Shown here piece by piece: positions 25,386 through 33,060 of a stretch of 46,464 bases of DNA. Below the pieces are notes generated by a model. The model saw only the letters and a program-made list of their open reading frames with translations. It was not told where the DNA came from and did not search any database. Origin of the DNA: Actinomycetota bacterium (GTDB taxonomy: Bacteria; Actinomycetota; Actinomycetes; Actinomycetales; Dermatophilaceae); the NCBI GenBank assembly GCA_020161815.1, contig JAIUOP010000022.1:1-46464 (forward strand), given 5' to 3'. The first letter of the stretch is position 1; each line of letters opens with the position of its first letter. Position numbers and translations under genes: made by a program.

Positions 25386-26407
25386 CGAGGGTCCGTTCCC
25401 TCGGAGTGGCTCGTGGTGCCGGCCGGGCTCGCCGAGGTCGCAGCGCTCGCCGTATGCCGTGCGGTCGCCACGGCGCCGTCCGCGGCGGCCACGAGGTCGC
25501 CGGGTAGGGCCCGCGCGCCGGTGAGCTCGACGACGGCCGTCGTGGCACCGCGTCCCCCGAGCGCCAGGGGGTAGTCCTGGGCCAGTGCGCGGAGCGGACC
25601 GGCGACCGCGCGCAGCGGCGCTTCGGCGAGCGCCGAGACGATGACGAGGTCGGGGCGGATGGTGCGGCACGCGGAGAGGAGGTCGTCCATCGGGGTGTCC
25701 GCGCCGAGGAAGCGGACCCGCCAGCCCCGTCGGGCGAGCAGGATGCCCAGGCAGTGGGCGGCCAGGTCGTGCTGCTCACCGGGCGGGCAGGCCAGGACGG
25801 CGACCGGGCCGGTGCCCGAGGACCACGCGAGTGAGTAGCTCGCCAGGCGCTGGCGGATGAGCTGGCTGGCGAAGTGCTCGTGGGCCACGCTCAGCTCACC
25901 GGCGGCCCAGCGGCGCCCGACGTCCTGGAGGGTGGGCATGAGGGCGTCGGCGACGAACTCCTCGAAGCTGAGTGTGTCGAGGAGTCGGTCGAGGACCATC
26001 TGGGCCCCGGACTCGTCGAAGTCCTGCAGGCAGTCCATCACCTCGGCCAGGTCCTCGGCGAGTCGGTTCGGCCCGTCGCCATTGACGTGGCTGCCACCCT
26101 CGTCCGGTGCCACGGTGCCGTCCGGCAGGATCCGCGGCAGGCGCATCGACAGGGTGTCGGGCGCGGGGCGGCGCTCCTGGCGCAGCACCGTCCGGCACGC
26201 CTCAGCGGCGGAGACCCCCTCCTCCCGCAGCGCCAGCACGGCCAGGACGCGTCGGGCGTCGCCCGGTCCGTAGAGCCGGTAGCCGCCGGGGGAGCGGATG
26301 GGGCGCAGCAGGCCGTACCGGCTCTCCCACGCGCGCAGGACATGGGTGCTCACACCGACGTGCCGACTGAGCTCGCCGATCCTCATGGTGGTGGCCTGGG
26401 GTGACAT
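25382..26407 (-). CDS. MerR-family B12-binding photoreceptor repressor (CarH/LitR type)
   Basis: 341-residue regulator. A MerR winged helix (about 9-75) begins MRIGELSRHVGVSTHVLRAW. A helical bundle (about 115-205) contains WAAGELSVAHEH, the W-x9-EH signature of cobalamin photoreceptors. The B12 fold (about 210-325) has the lower-ligand motif PPGEQHDLA, with the His present but Ala instead of the usual Gly. In the CarH/LitR family, adenosylcobalamin-bound tetramers repress in the dark and fall apart in light. It diverges from a lipid/photolyase operon. The ATG at 26407 is preferred because the -10 TAGTGT puts the transcript start at about 26409, after the other possible GTG at 26413. Confidence 0.92.
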   Translation of the reverse strand: MSPQATTMRIGELSRHVGVSTHVLRAWESRYGLLRPIRSPGGYRLYGPGDARRVLAVLALREEGVSAAEACRTVLRQERRPAPDTLSMRLPRILPDGTVAPDEGGSHVNGDGPNRLAEDLAEVMDCLQDFDESGAQMVLDRLLDTLSFEEFVADALMPTLQDVGRRWAAGELSVAHEHFASQLIRQRLASYSLAWSSGTGPVAVLACPPGEQHDLAAHCLGILLARRGWRVRFLGADTPMDDLLSACRTIRPDLVIVSALAEAPLRAVAGPLRALAQDYPLALGGRGATTAVVELTGARALPGDLVAAADGAVATARHTASAATSASPAGTTSHSEGTDPR

Positions 26408-26416
26408 GGTCACCCC

Positions 26417-26445
26417 ACACTAGGGCCTGAACGCCGCGCTGCCAA
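26417..26445 (-). promoter_or_regulatory. Promoter of the CarH/LitR-type gene
   Basis: On the reverse strand, TTGGCA (-35) and TAGTGT (-10) are separated by 17 bases. The -10 ends nine bases before the ATG at 26407, so the message is nearly leaderless. The dyad AGGTTT-GAC-AAACCT (26445-26459) touches the -35, which suggests autorepression. Confidence 0.7.
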
Positions 26446-26500
26446 GGTTTGACAAACCTGCAACATTCGAGGTCAACCTGGTACAAACCTTAGACAACTG
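26445..26500. promoter_or_regulatory. Candidate CarH/LitR operator: phased ACAA repeats between divergent promoters
   Basis: A dyad AGGTTT-GAC-AAACCT (26445-26459) is followed by three near-identical ten-base units, GGTCAACCTG, GTACAAACCT and TAGACAACTG (26471-26500). The CAA cores fall at 26453, 26474, 26484 and 26495, in phase with the DNA helix. Thermus CarH is known to bind adjacent 11-base direct repeats, so the pattern fits a tetramer. The promoter of the forward operon must lie here, but I cannot place its -35 and -10 with confidence. Confidence 0.6.
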
Positions 26501-26513
26501 GCAGGATGGGGGC

Positions 26514-27809
26514 ATGTCCCTCCCTGCCCGTTCCCGGATCGCGGTCGTCGGAGCCGGGGTGAGCGGGTTGACCGCGGCCCACCTGCTCGCCCGCGACCAC
26601 CACGTGAGCCTCTACGAAGCCGACCCCCGGCTCGGCGGGCACGCCCACACCCACGACGTCCCGGTCGGTGGGCCGGGCAACCAGCCCGCCACGGTCGCCG
26701 TCGACTCCGGCTTCATCGTCCACAACGACCGCACCTACCCCGTCCTCCGCCGGCTCTTCGCCGACCTCGACATCGGCGTGCGGCCCACCGAGATGTCGAT
26801 GAGCATCCACGACGAGGCGAGCGGGCTGGCCTATGCCGGAGGCCGCGGGCTCTCCGGCTTCCTCGGCCGACCCGGTCAGCTCCTCGACCGGGAGTACCTC
26901 TCGATGCTGCGCGGCGTGCGGCGCTTCCACCGCGAGGCCACCCGCTTCCTCGAGGAGTCCCCGCCCGACGACCTCACCTCCTACGGCGACTTCATCGCCG
27001 CCACCGGGCTCCCGGCCTCCTTCACCCGCCTGTATGCCGTGCCGCTCGTCGCGTGCGTGTGGTCCACCGAGGTCGGCCGGGCCCTGGACTACCCCGCGCG
27101 CCACCTGTTCGCCTTCCTGCGCAACCACGGCATGCTCTCCATCGGTGACTCCCCGCAGTGGTTCACCGTCGTCGGCGGCTCGCGCACCTACGTCGAGGCC
27201 TTGGCCGAGCGACTCCGTCAGCGGGGCAGCGCGATCCACACCTCCTCGCCGGTCGCTGCGATCAGCCGCAGTGACTCCGGAGTGGACATCATCGACGCCA
27301 GTGGCCACCGCGCCCACCACGATGCCGTCGTCGTCGCCACCCACTCCGACACCGCCCTGCAGCTGCTCGCCGATGCCACGCCACTGGAGAAGGAGCTGCT
27401 GGGCGCGATTCGCTACACCGCCAACGAGACCGTCCTGCACCGGGACTCGAGTCTCCTCCCGCCGTCCACGCACGTCCGGGCCTCCTGGAACTACCTGCTG
27501 CCGCAGGGGCAGCGCGACGGCCACCCGATCGTGACCTACTGGATGAACCGTCTCCAGGGACTGCCCGAGCGCCATCCGCTCCTCGTCACCCTCAACGCCA
27601 CCGACCGGATCGACCCCGGCGCGGTGATCGCCACCATGTCCTACGCCCACCCGCTCTTCGACGGCCCGGCTGTACGGGCCCAGCGCCGCCTGCCCGAGCT
27701 GGCGAGCGAGCGCACGGCCTTCGCCGGGGCCTACCACGGCTGGGGTTTCCACGAGGACGGCGCCCGGTCGGGCGTGGCGGCAGCGGAAGCCTTCGGGGTG
27801 CGATGGTGA
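26514..27809 (+). CDS. FAD-dependent amine-oxidase-like oxidoreductase (lipid desaturase/saturase candidate)
   Basis: 431-residue flavoprotein. The N-terminal dinucleotide fold reads IAVVGAGVSGLTAAHLLARD, ending with YEADPRLGGHAHT, and the rest has the amine-oxidase pattern (FIVHNDRTYPVLRRLF, VVGGSRTYVEAL). This protein type is found with DUF1365 and cyclopropane-synthase-like genes in light- or singlet-oxygen-induced clusters of proteobacteria, where flavoproteins act on unsaturated or methylated fatty acids. It is the first gene of the divergent operon. The ATG lies about 20 bases after the phased repeats. The reaction here is inferred from neighbours only. Confidence 0.87.
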   Translation: MSLPARSRIAVVGAGVSGLTAAHLLARDHHVSLYEADPRLGGHAHTHDVPVGGPGNQPATVAVDSGFIVHNDRTYPVLRRLFADLDIGVRPTEMSMSIHDEASGLAYAGGRGLSGFLGRPGQLLDREYLSMLRGVRRFHREATRFLEESPPDDLTSYGDFIAATGLPASFTRLYAVPLVACVWSTEVGRALDYPARHLFAFLRNHGMLSIGDSPQWFTVVGGSRTYVEALAERLRQRGSAIHTSSPVAAISRSDSGVDIIDASGHRAHHDAVVVATHSDTALQLLADATPLEKELLGAIRYTANETVLHRDSSLLPPSTHVRASWNYLLPQGQRDGHPIVTYWMNRLQGLPERHPLLVTLNATDRIDPGAVIATMSYAHPLFDGPAVRAQRRLPELASERTAFAGAYHGWGFHEDGARSGVAAAEAFGVRW

Positions 27810-28588
27810 CCACGGCATCCACGAGCCCGGAGCGCGCCGATCGGCAGCGCGTCCACCTGCCCCCGCTGCCGGCCCTGGTGGTCGGTGCGGTCCACCACGT
27901 CCGGCATCAGCCGATCCGGCACGCCTTCACCCATGCCCACACCACCTGGCTGATCGACCTCGAGGACGGCACCGGCCTGCCGGCCCCGCTGCGCCGCGTG
28001 ACCGACCTGCACCCGGAGGACCACTTCGAGGGCTGCACGTCCCTGGCCGAGGTCCGGGCCGAGGTGCTGCGCCACGTCGTCGAGGCCGGAGTGGACCCGG
28101 CACCGATCCGCCGCGTCGTGCTGCTCGCCCATGCCCGGGTTCTGGGCTACGTCTTCGACCCCCTGAGCACCTACTGGTGCCTCGACGAGGCCGGCGTCGT
28201 CGTCGCGGCCGTGCTCGAGGTCCGCAACACCTACGGCGGGCGCCGCGCCTACGTCGTGCAGCCCGATGCCTCAGGCCGGGCAGGGGTCGAGAAGGACTTC
28301 CTGGTCTCCCCGTTCAACGGCACCGACGGCTCGTATGCCGTGCGGCTGCGTCTCGACGCAGACCGGGTCTCCGTGTGGATCCGCTTGGAGGAGAATGGTG
28401 CTCCGGTGGTGACGGCTGCCGTCTGGGGCACGCCCATGCCGGCGACTCCGCGTGCGGTCACTCGCTTCCTCGTCCGATCGCCCCTCATGACCCAGCGCGT
28501 CTCGGCGCTCATCCGTTGGCACGGGATCCGCCTCTGGGCCCGCCGCCTCCCCGTCCGCCGCCCTCGCCCGAAGGAGACCTCCGCGTGA
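27803..28588 (+). CDS. DUF1365 family protein
   Basis: 261-residue protein of the DUF1365 family, which almost always lies between an FAD oxidoreductase and a cyclopropane-synthase-like gene. Recognisable parts are the N-terminal VGAVHHVRHQPIRHAFTHAHTTWLIDL, the middle RRVVLLAHARVLGYVFDPLSTYWCLD and KDFLVSPFNGTDGSYAV; the His-, Asp- and Tyr-rich segments could bind a ligand. No enzymatic activity is established for the family, to my knowledge. The ATG overlaps the previous gene by seven bases; GTG at 27806 (GTGA overlap) is an equally good start. The stop overlaps the next GTG. Confidence 0.88.
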   Translation: MVTTASTSPERADRQRVHLPPLPALVVGAVHHVRHQPIRHAFTHAHTTWLIDLEDGTGLPAPLRRVTDLHPEDHFEGCTSLAEVRAEVLRHVVEAGVDPAPIRRVVLLAHARVLGYVFDPLSTYWCLDEAGVVVAAVLEVRNTYGGRRAYVVQPDASGRAGVEKDFLVSPFNGTDGSYAVRLRLDADRVSVWIRLEENGAPVVTAAVWGTPMPATPRAVTRFLVRSPLMTQRVSALIRWHGIRLWARRLPVRRPRPKETSA

Positions 28589-29835
28589 CCGCCGCCTCGG
28601 CACCCGCCGACCCGACCCGTCCCGACCTCGGCGCCGTCCCCGTGCGCCCCACGCGGGGCTGGTTGGCCAAGGCCCTGGTGCGACGCCTCGTCGACCGCCT
28701 CCCGATCCGCCTGCGCACCCCGGATGGGACGGTCGTCGGTGCCGGCGACGGCACCTCCCCCCTGCTCGAGGTGCGCGACCCCGACGCCTTCTGGCGGCGC
28801 TTGGAGGCCCACCCCAAGATCGGGCTGGGCGAGGGCTACATGGCCGGCGAGTGGGGAGTGGCCACCGGCAGCGACCTCGGGGATGCCCTGACGCCGTTCG
28901 CGGCCATCGTGCCCGACCTCGTGCCGCGTCCGCTGCAGGCCTTCCGGCGGGTGGTCGACATCGCGCTCCCGGCCGTGCACCGCAACACCCTCGAGGGTTC
29001 GCGGGCCAACATCGCCGCGCACTACGACCTGTCCAACGACCTCTTCGCCCACTTCCTCGACCCGACGATGACCTACTCGTCGGCACTCTTCGACCCCGCG
29101 CGCCCGTGGTCCGAGCAGTCGCTCAGCGACGCGCAGCAGCGCAAGGTCGATGCCGTCCTCGACGCGGCGGGTGTCACCGAGGGCACCCGCGTCCTCGAGA
29201 TCGGCACCGGCTGGGGTGAGCTGGCGCTGCGCGCTGCCGCGCGCGGGGCCCACGTGGTCTCGCTGACGCTCTCCGCGGAGCAGGCCGCGCTCGCCCGCGA
29301 ACGGGTCCGGGCCGCGGGCCTGCACGACCTCGTGGACATCCGCCTCCAGGACTACCGCGAGGTCGAGGGCAGCTTCGATGCCATCGTCAGCGTCGAGATG
29401 ATCGAGGCCGTCGGCGAGGAGTACTGGCCGAGCTACTTCGCCGCCATCGACCGCCTGCTCGCCCCCGGCGGCACGGCCTGCATCCAGGCGATCCTGATGA
29501 GCCACGACCGCTTCCTCGCCACCCGCAACTCCTTCGGGTGGATCCAGAAGTACATCTTCCCGGGCGGCCTCATCCCCTCGCTCACGGCGATCCGGGAGGT
29601 GAGCACCCGGCATACGAGCCTGCGGGTGAGCAACGTGCACGCCTTCGGCCCCCACTACGCCGAGACGCTGCGGCGGTGGCGGCGGCGCTTCGACGAGCAG
29701 TGGCCGGCGATCACCGCGCTGGGCTTCGACGAGACCTTCCGCCGGATGTGGGAGTTCTACCTGGCCTACTGCGAGGCCGGCTTCCGCACGGGCTACCTGG
29801 ACGTGGCCCACCTGACCCTGACGAGGCAACCATGA
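28585..29835 (+). CDS. Cyclopropane-fatty-acid-synthase-like SAM methyltransferase
   Basis: 416-residue enzyme of the CFA/mycolic-acid methyltransferase superfamily, expected to methylate or methylenate double bonds of membrane phospholipid acyl chains. Features in order are GEGYMAGEWGV (about residue 85), ANIAAHYDLSNDLFAHFLD, TYSSALF, the SAM motif VLEIGTGWGELALRA, SVEMIEAVGEEYW and the C-terminal IFPGGLIPS. GTGWG matches the family signature GCGWG except for Thr in place of Cys. AAGGAGA is a strong ribosome site before the GTG, which also overlaps the DUF1365 stop. Products could be cyclopropane, furan-precursor or 10-methyl fatty acids; the sequence alone does not decide. Confidence 0.9.
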   Translation: MTAASAPADPTRPDLGAVPVRPTRGWLAKALVRRLVDRLPIRLRTPDGTVVGAGDGTSPLLEVRDPDAFWRRLEAHPKIGLGEGYMAGEWGVATGSDLGDALTPFAAIVPDLVPRPLQAFRRVVDIALPAVHRNTLEGSRANIAAHYDLSNDLFAHFLDPTMTYSSALFDPARPWSEQSLSDAQQRKVDAVLDAAGVTEGTRVLEIGTGWGELALRAAARGAHVVSLTLSAEQAALARERVRAAGLHDLVDIRLQDYREVEGSFDAIVSVEMIEAVGEEYWPSYFAAIDRLLAPGGTACIQAILMSHDRFLATRNSFGWIQKYIFPGGLIPSLTAIREVSTRHTSLRVSNVHAFGPHYAETLRRWRRRFDEQWPAITALGFDETFRRMWEFYLAYCEAGFRTGYLDVAHLTLTRQP

Positions 29836-30836
29836 CCGCACCGCGCGACCGCCGCATCCTCGTGACCGGAGCCACCGGCTACATCGGCTCCCGCCTGACC
29901 CCACGGCTGGTGAGCGAGGGGTATGCCGTGCGCGTGCTGACCCGCGCCGCCGCGCGCGTGGCCGACCGTGAGTGGTCGGACCAGGTCGAGATCTGCGAGG
30001 GGGACGCGACCTCCGACCGTGTGCTCGCGGCGGCCTGCGAGGGTGTCGACGTCGCCTACTACCTGCTGCACTCGATGGACGGCAGCGGCGACTTCGTCGA
30101 GCGCGACCGCGAGCTCGCGCGCCGCTTCGGGCTGGCTGCGCAGAAGGCCGGCGTCGGGCGCATCGTCTACCTCTCCGGGCTGCACCCGGAGGGCGAGCTC
30201 TCCGACCACCTCGCCTCCCGGGTCGAGGTCGGCCACCTGCTCATGGCCTCCGGGGTGCCCACGGCCGTGCTCCAGGCCGCCGTCATCGTCGGCTCCGGTT
30301 CGGCCTCCTTCGAGATGCTGCGTCACCTGACGCACCGGCTCCCGGTGATGCTCACCCCGAAGTGGCTCGACAACCGGATCCAGCCGATCGCCGTCGCGGA
30401 CGTGCTCGACCTGCTGGTCGCGGCGGCCGACCTGCCCGGCGAGGTCAACCGGGAGTTCGACGTGGGCGGCCCGGACGTGCTCACCTATCGCCAGATGATC
30501 GAGGTCTTCGCCGACGTCGCCGGGCTGGCTCGGCGCAGAATCGTCACCGTGCCCGTCCTCACGCCCTACCTCGCCAGCCACTGGGTCGGTCTCGTCACGC
30601 CGGTCCCGGCCGGTGTCGCCAAGCCGCTCGTCGGCAGCCTGCTGCACGAGGTGGTGGCCGGCGAGGACGACCTCGGCGCGTTCGCCGGGCGACCGCGCCC
30701 GACCCTCCTCGGCTTCCGCGAGGCCGTCGAGCGTGCCCTGGCCGGTGACGGGGGGCAGCGTCCCGAGCCCGGCACCGTCGAGCCCGGGCGCCTCACCGCC
30801 GCCGACCCCGACTGGGCCGGCGACCGGGGCGAGTGA
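29832..30836 (+). CDS. Atypical SDR NAD(P)-binding protein
   Basis: 334-residue member of the atypical short-chain dehydrogenases (NmrA/epimerase-like). The nucleotide motif is ILVTGATGYIGSRLTPRL (about residues 9-26). The catalytic region reads RIVYLSGLHPEGELSDHLASRVEVG and lacks the classical YxxxK, so it may bind rather than transform its ligand. The C-terminal half has IVTVPVLTPYLASHWVGLVTPV, typical of the long-chain subgroup that precedes DUF2867 domains. The ATG overlaps the methyltransferase stop (ATGA), and its stop overlaps the next ATG (TGATG). The same gene type occurs in LitR/ChrR clusters of other bacteria. Confidence 0.83.
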   Translation: MTAPRDRRILVTGATGYIGSRLTPRLVSEGYAVRVLTRAAARVADREWSDQVEICEGDATSDRVLAAACEGVDVAYYLLHSMDGSGDFVERDRELARRFGLAAQKAGVGRIVYLSGLHPEGELSDHLASRVEVGHLLMASGVPTAVLQAAVIVGSGSASFEMLRHLTHRLPVMLTPKWLDNRIQPIAVADVLDLLVAAADLPGEVNREFDVGGPDVLTYRQMIEVFADVAGLARRRIVTVPVLTPYLASHWVGLVTPVPAGVAKPLVGSLLHEVVAGEDDLGAFAGRPRPTLLGFREAVERALAGDGGQRPEPGTVEPGRLTAADPDWAGDRGE

Positions 30837-31558
30837 TGCGCGGGCCGGTCCGTGAGCTGCAGTCCTTCTTCCGGGCTGCCCTCGTCACCCCCGTGCCACG
30901 TGACCACACCGAGTCCGACGCCGCCTTCCGGCGCCGTCGGATCGTCGCGGTGGTCACGCTGGGGGTGGGCGCCCTCGTCCTCGCCTGGGCACTGCGCATC
31001 GAGCCCGGCGACCCCCTGTTCTACGGCGCCACCCTCGCCCTGGCCGTCGTCTGGACCCTCGGGGCGGTCGCGTCGGGGCGCCTGCACCTGGGCAGGGCGC
31101 ACACGCGCGGCGGCGGCCAGAGCCGCGCAGTCGTGCAGGCCGTCCTCCTGGGCCTGCTCCTGCTGGCCGTCTTCCTGCTCGGCGCGCTCGTCGTCGCCCA
31201 GGTCCCGGTGCTCCGCGGCCCGGTCGACGGACTGCTCGCGCACGCCGCCGTCGGCTCCCTGCCGGTCGTCGCCCTCATCACGGCGATCAACGGGGTCGCC
31301 GAGGAGCTCTACTTCCGCGGCGGACTCTACGCCGCGGTCGGGCGACGACATGCGGTCGCCATCACGACCCTGGTCTACGCGCTCGTCACCGCCGCCGCCG
31401 GCATCCCGCTGCTGGTCCTTGCCGCCGCCTGCGTCGGGCTCGTCACCGGGCTCCAGCGACGCGTGACCGGCGGCATCCTCGGGCCGATCGTCACCCACCT
31501 CATCTGGTCGCTGGGGATGCTCTTCCTGCTGCCGTCGGTGCTGGGGTGGGCCGCGTGA
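30836..31558 (+). CDS. CPBP-family intramembrane protease-like protein
   Basis: 240-residue protein with about seven hydrophobic helices. The first family motif EExxxR is intact in AEELYFRGGLYAAVG (about residue 160). The second motif, usually F/YxxxH, reads LVYALVTAAAG, with Thr instead of His. The third His is present in GPIVTHLIWSL. Loss of the second-motif His may reduce or abolish protease activity, so a chaperone-like role is possible. The ATG overlaps the SDR stop by one base; a GTG three bases earlier is also possible. Its TGA overlaps the GTG of the photolyase gene. Confidence 0.8.
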   Translation: MRGPVRELQSFFRAALVTPVPRDHTESDAAFRRRRIVAVVTLGVGALVLAWALRIEPGDPLFYGATLALAVVWTLGAVASGRLHLGRAHTRGGGQSRAVVQAVLLGLLLLAVFLLGALVVAQVPVLRGPVDGLLAHAAVGSLPVVALITAINGVAEELYFRGGLYAAVGRRHAVAITTLVYALVTAAAGIPLLVLAAACVGLVTGLQRRVTGGILGPIVTHLIWSLGMLFLLPSVLGWAA

Positions 31559-32910
31559 GTGCCATCCTCTGGTTGCGCCGCGACCTCCGGCGCGGCGACC
31601 ACCCCGCGCTCCTCAAGGCCGCCGAATCCGGCTCCGTCACACCCCTTTTCGTGCTCGACCCGACCCTGTGGGAGTCCGGGGGGCCGGTGCGTCGGGCCTG
31701 GCTGGCGGCCTCGGTCCTCGCGGCTCGGGATGCCTATGACGGCGCCCTGTTGATCCGTCGGGGACGGCCGGAGGAGGTCGTGCCCGCGGTGGCCGACGAG
31801 GCGGGGGCAGTCTCGGTCCACGTCTCGCGCGAGACCACCCCGGCCGGGGTGCGCCGCGACGAGCGGGTCGGGCGCGTCCTCGCCGGCGCCGGCGTCGACC
31901 TCGTGGCCACGGGCACGCCGTATGCCGTGGGGCCCGGTGTCGTCGTCACCGGCGGTGGCACTCCCTTCAAGGTCTTCACCCCGTTCTCCCGGGCCTGGCG
32001 CGACCACGGCTGGCCGACACCGGCGACCGAACCCGCTGGTGTGCAGTGGAATCGGCTGGCGTCGGACCCGGAGGCCGAGGCGCTGCTCGAGGAGGCGGTC
32101 GCGGCCTCGCCGGTGCTCCTGCCCGAGGCCGGCGAGTCCGCCGCGCTGGACCGGTGGCGAGACTTCCTCGAGACCGGGCTGACGGCATACGGCTCCCAAC
32201 GCAACCGCCCCGATCGGCCGGGGACGTCCTGGCTCTCCCCGTGGCTCAAGGTGGGTGCGGTCCACCCGCGGACCCTCTTGGCGGACCTCGCGGACATCCC
32301 GGGTGAGGGAGCCCGCCGCTACGTCACCGAGCTGGCGTGGCGTGAGTTCTATGCCGATGTGTTGTGGCACAACCCCTCCAGCGCGTGGCAGGACCTGCGG
32401 CCCGCGCTGGCCGGGATGGCCTATGACGAGCCGGGGGAGGCGTTCGAGGCGTGGCGTGCCGGCCGGACCGGCTTCCCGATCGTCGATGCCGGGATGCGCC
32501 AGCTGCTCGCAACCGGGTGGATGCACAACCGGGTGCGCATGATCACCGCGAGCTTCCTCACCAAGGACCTCCACGTGTGGTGGCCGCACGGTGCGCGGCA
32601 CTTCCTCGACCACCTGCTCGACGGTGACATCGCCTCGAACTCGCACGGGTGGCAGTGGGTCGCCGGCACCGGCACGGACGCCTCGCCCTACTTCCGGGTG
32701 TTCAACCCGATCACGCAGGGCATCCGCTTCGACCCCCACGGCGACTACGTGCGTCGGTGGGTGCCCGAGCTCGCGCACATCGAGGGAGCGGCCGTGCACG
32801 AGCCTTGGCTGCTGCTCGACGGGCTCACTCAGGGCTACCCGGAGCGGATCGTCGACCACGCCGAGGAGCGCACCGAGGCCCTGAGCCGACTCGCGGCCCT
32901 CAAGGCGTAG
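31555..32910 (+). CDS. phr: Class I CPD deoxyribodipyrimidine photolyase
   Basis: 451-residue flavoprotein that uses blue light to split cyclobutane pyrimidine dimers. The N-terminal antenna domain begins AILWLRRDLRRGDHPAL. The FAD domain has TELAWREFYADVLWHN, GWMHNRVRMITASFL and WQWVAGTGTDASPYFRVFNP. The Glu of TELAWREFY and the Asn and Met of HNRVRM match the CPD-specific active-site residues of E. coli PhrB; (6-4) photolyases have His in place of the Met. The GTG start overlaps the CPBP stop, making it the sixth and last gene of the operon. Its presence strongly supports light control by the divergent B12 regulator. Confidence 0.95.
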   Translation: MSAILWLRRDLRRGDHPALLKAAESGSVTPLFVLDPTLWESGGPVRRAWLAASVLAARDAYDGALLIRRGRPEEVVPAVADEAGAVSVHVSRETTPAGVRRDERVGRVLAGAGVDLVATGTPYAVGPGVVVTGGGTPFKVFTPFSRAWRDHGWPTPATEPAGVQWNRLASDPEAEALLEEAVAASPVLLPEAGESAALDRWRDFLETGLTAYGSQRNRPDRPGTSWLSPWLKVGAVHPRTLLADLADIPGEGARRYVTELAWREFYADVLWHNPSSAWQDLRPALAGMAYDEPGEAFEAWRAGRTGFPIVDAGMRQLLATGWMHNRVRMITASFLTKDLHVWWPHGARHFLDHLLDGDIASNSHGWQWVAGTGTDASPYFRVFNPITQGIRFDPHGDYVRRWVPELAHIEGAAVHEPWLLLDGLTQGYPERIVDHAEERTEALSRLAALKA

Positions 32911-32935
32911 GGGAAACCCTCATCGGCGATACGGG

Positions 32936-33040
32936 TCAGCGGTACACATCGGCGCGGTGCTCGATCGCGACGACCGTGACGCGATCATCGATCCGGTAGA
33001 TGATCCGGTAGTCACCAAGCCACATCGCCGTGGGCGTCAC
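32936..33040 (-). pseudogene. Remnant of a RelE/ParE-type toxin gene
   Basis: The frame ends with LGDYRIIYRIDDRVTVVAIEHR followed by ADVYR and TGA, which is the conserved C-terminus of RelE-type mRNA interferases. The N-terminal two thirds are missing: immediately upstream the frame runs into sequence of the agmatinase 3' end, and no antitoxin gene is present. An ATG at 33025 could give a 29-residue peptide, too short to be a toxin. It lies between the photolyase and agmatinase stops and marks an old insertion or deletion point. Confidence 0.75.
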
Positions 33041-33060
33041 CCCGCTCACCCTCTCTGGGG

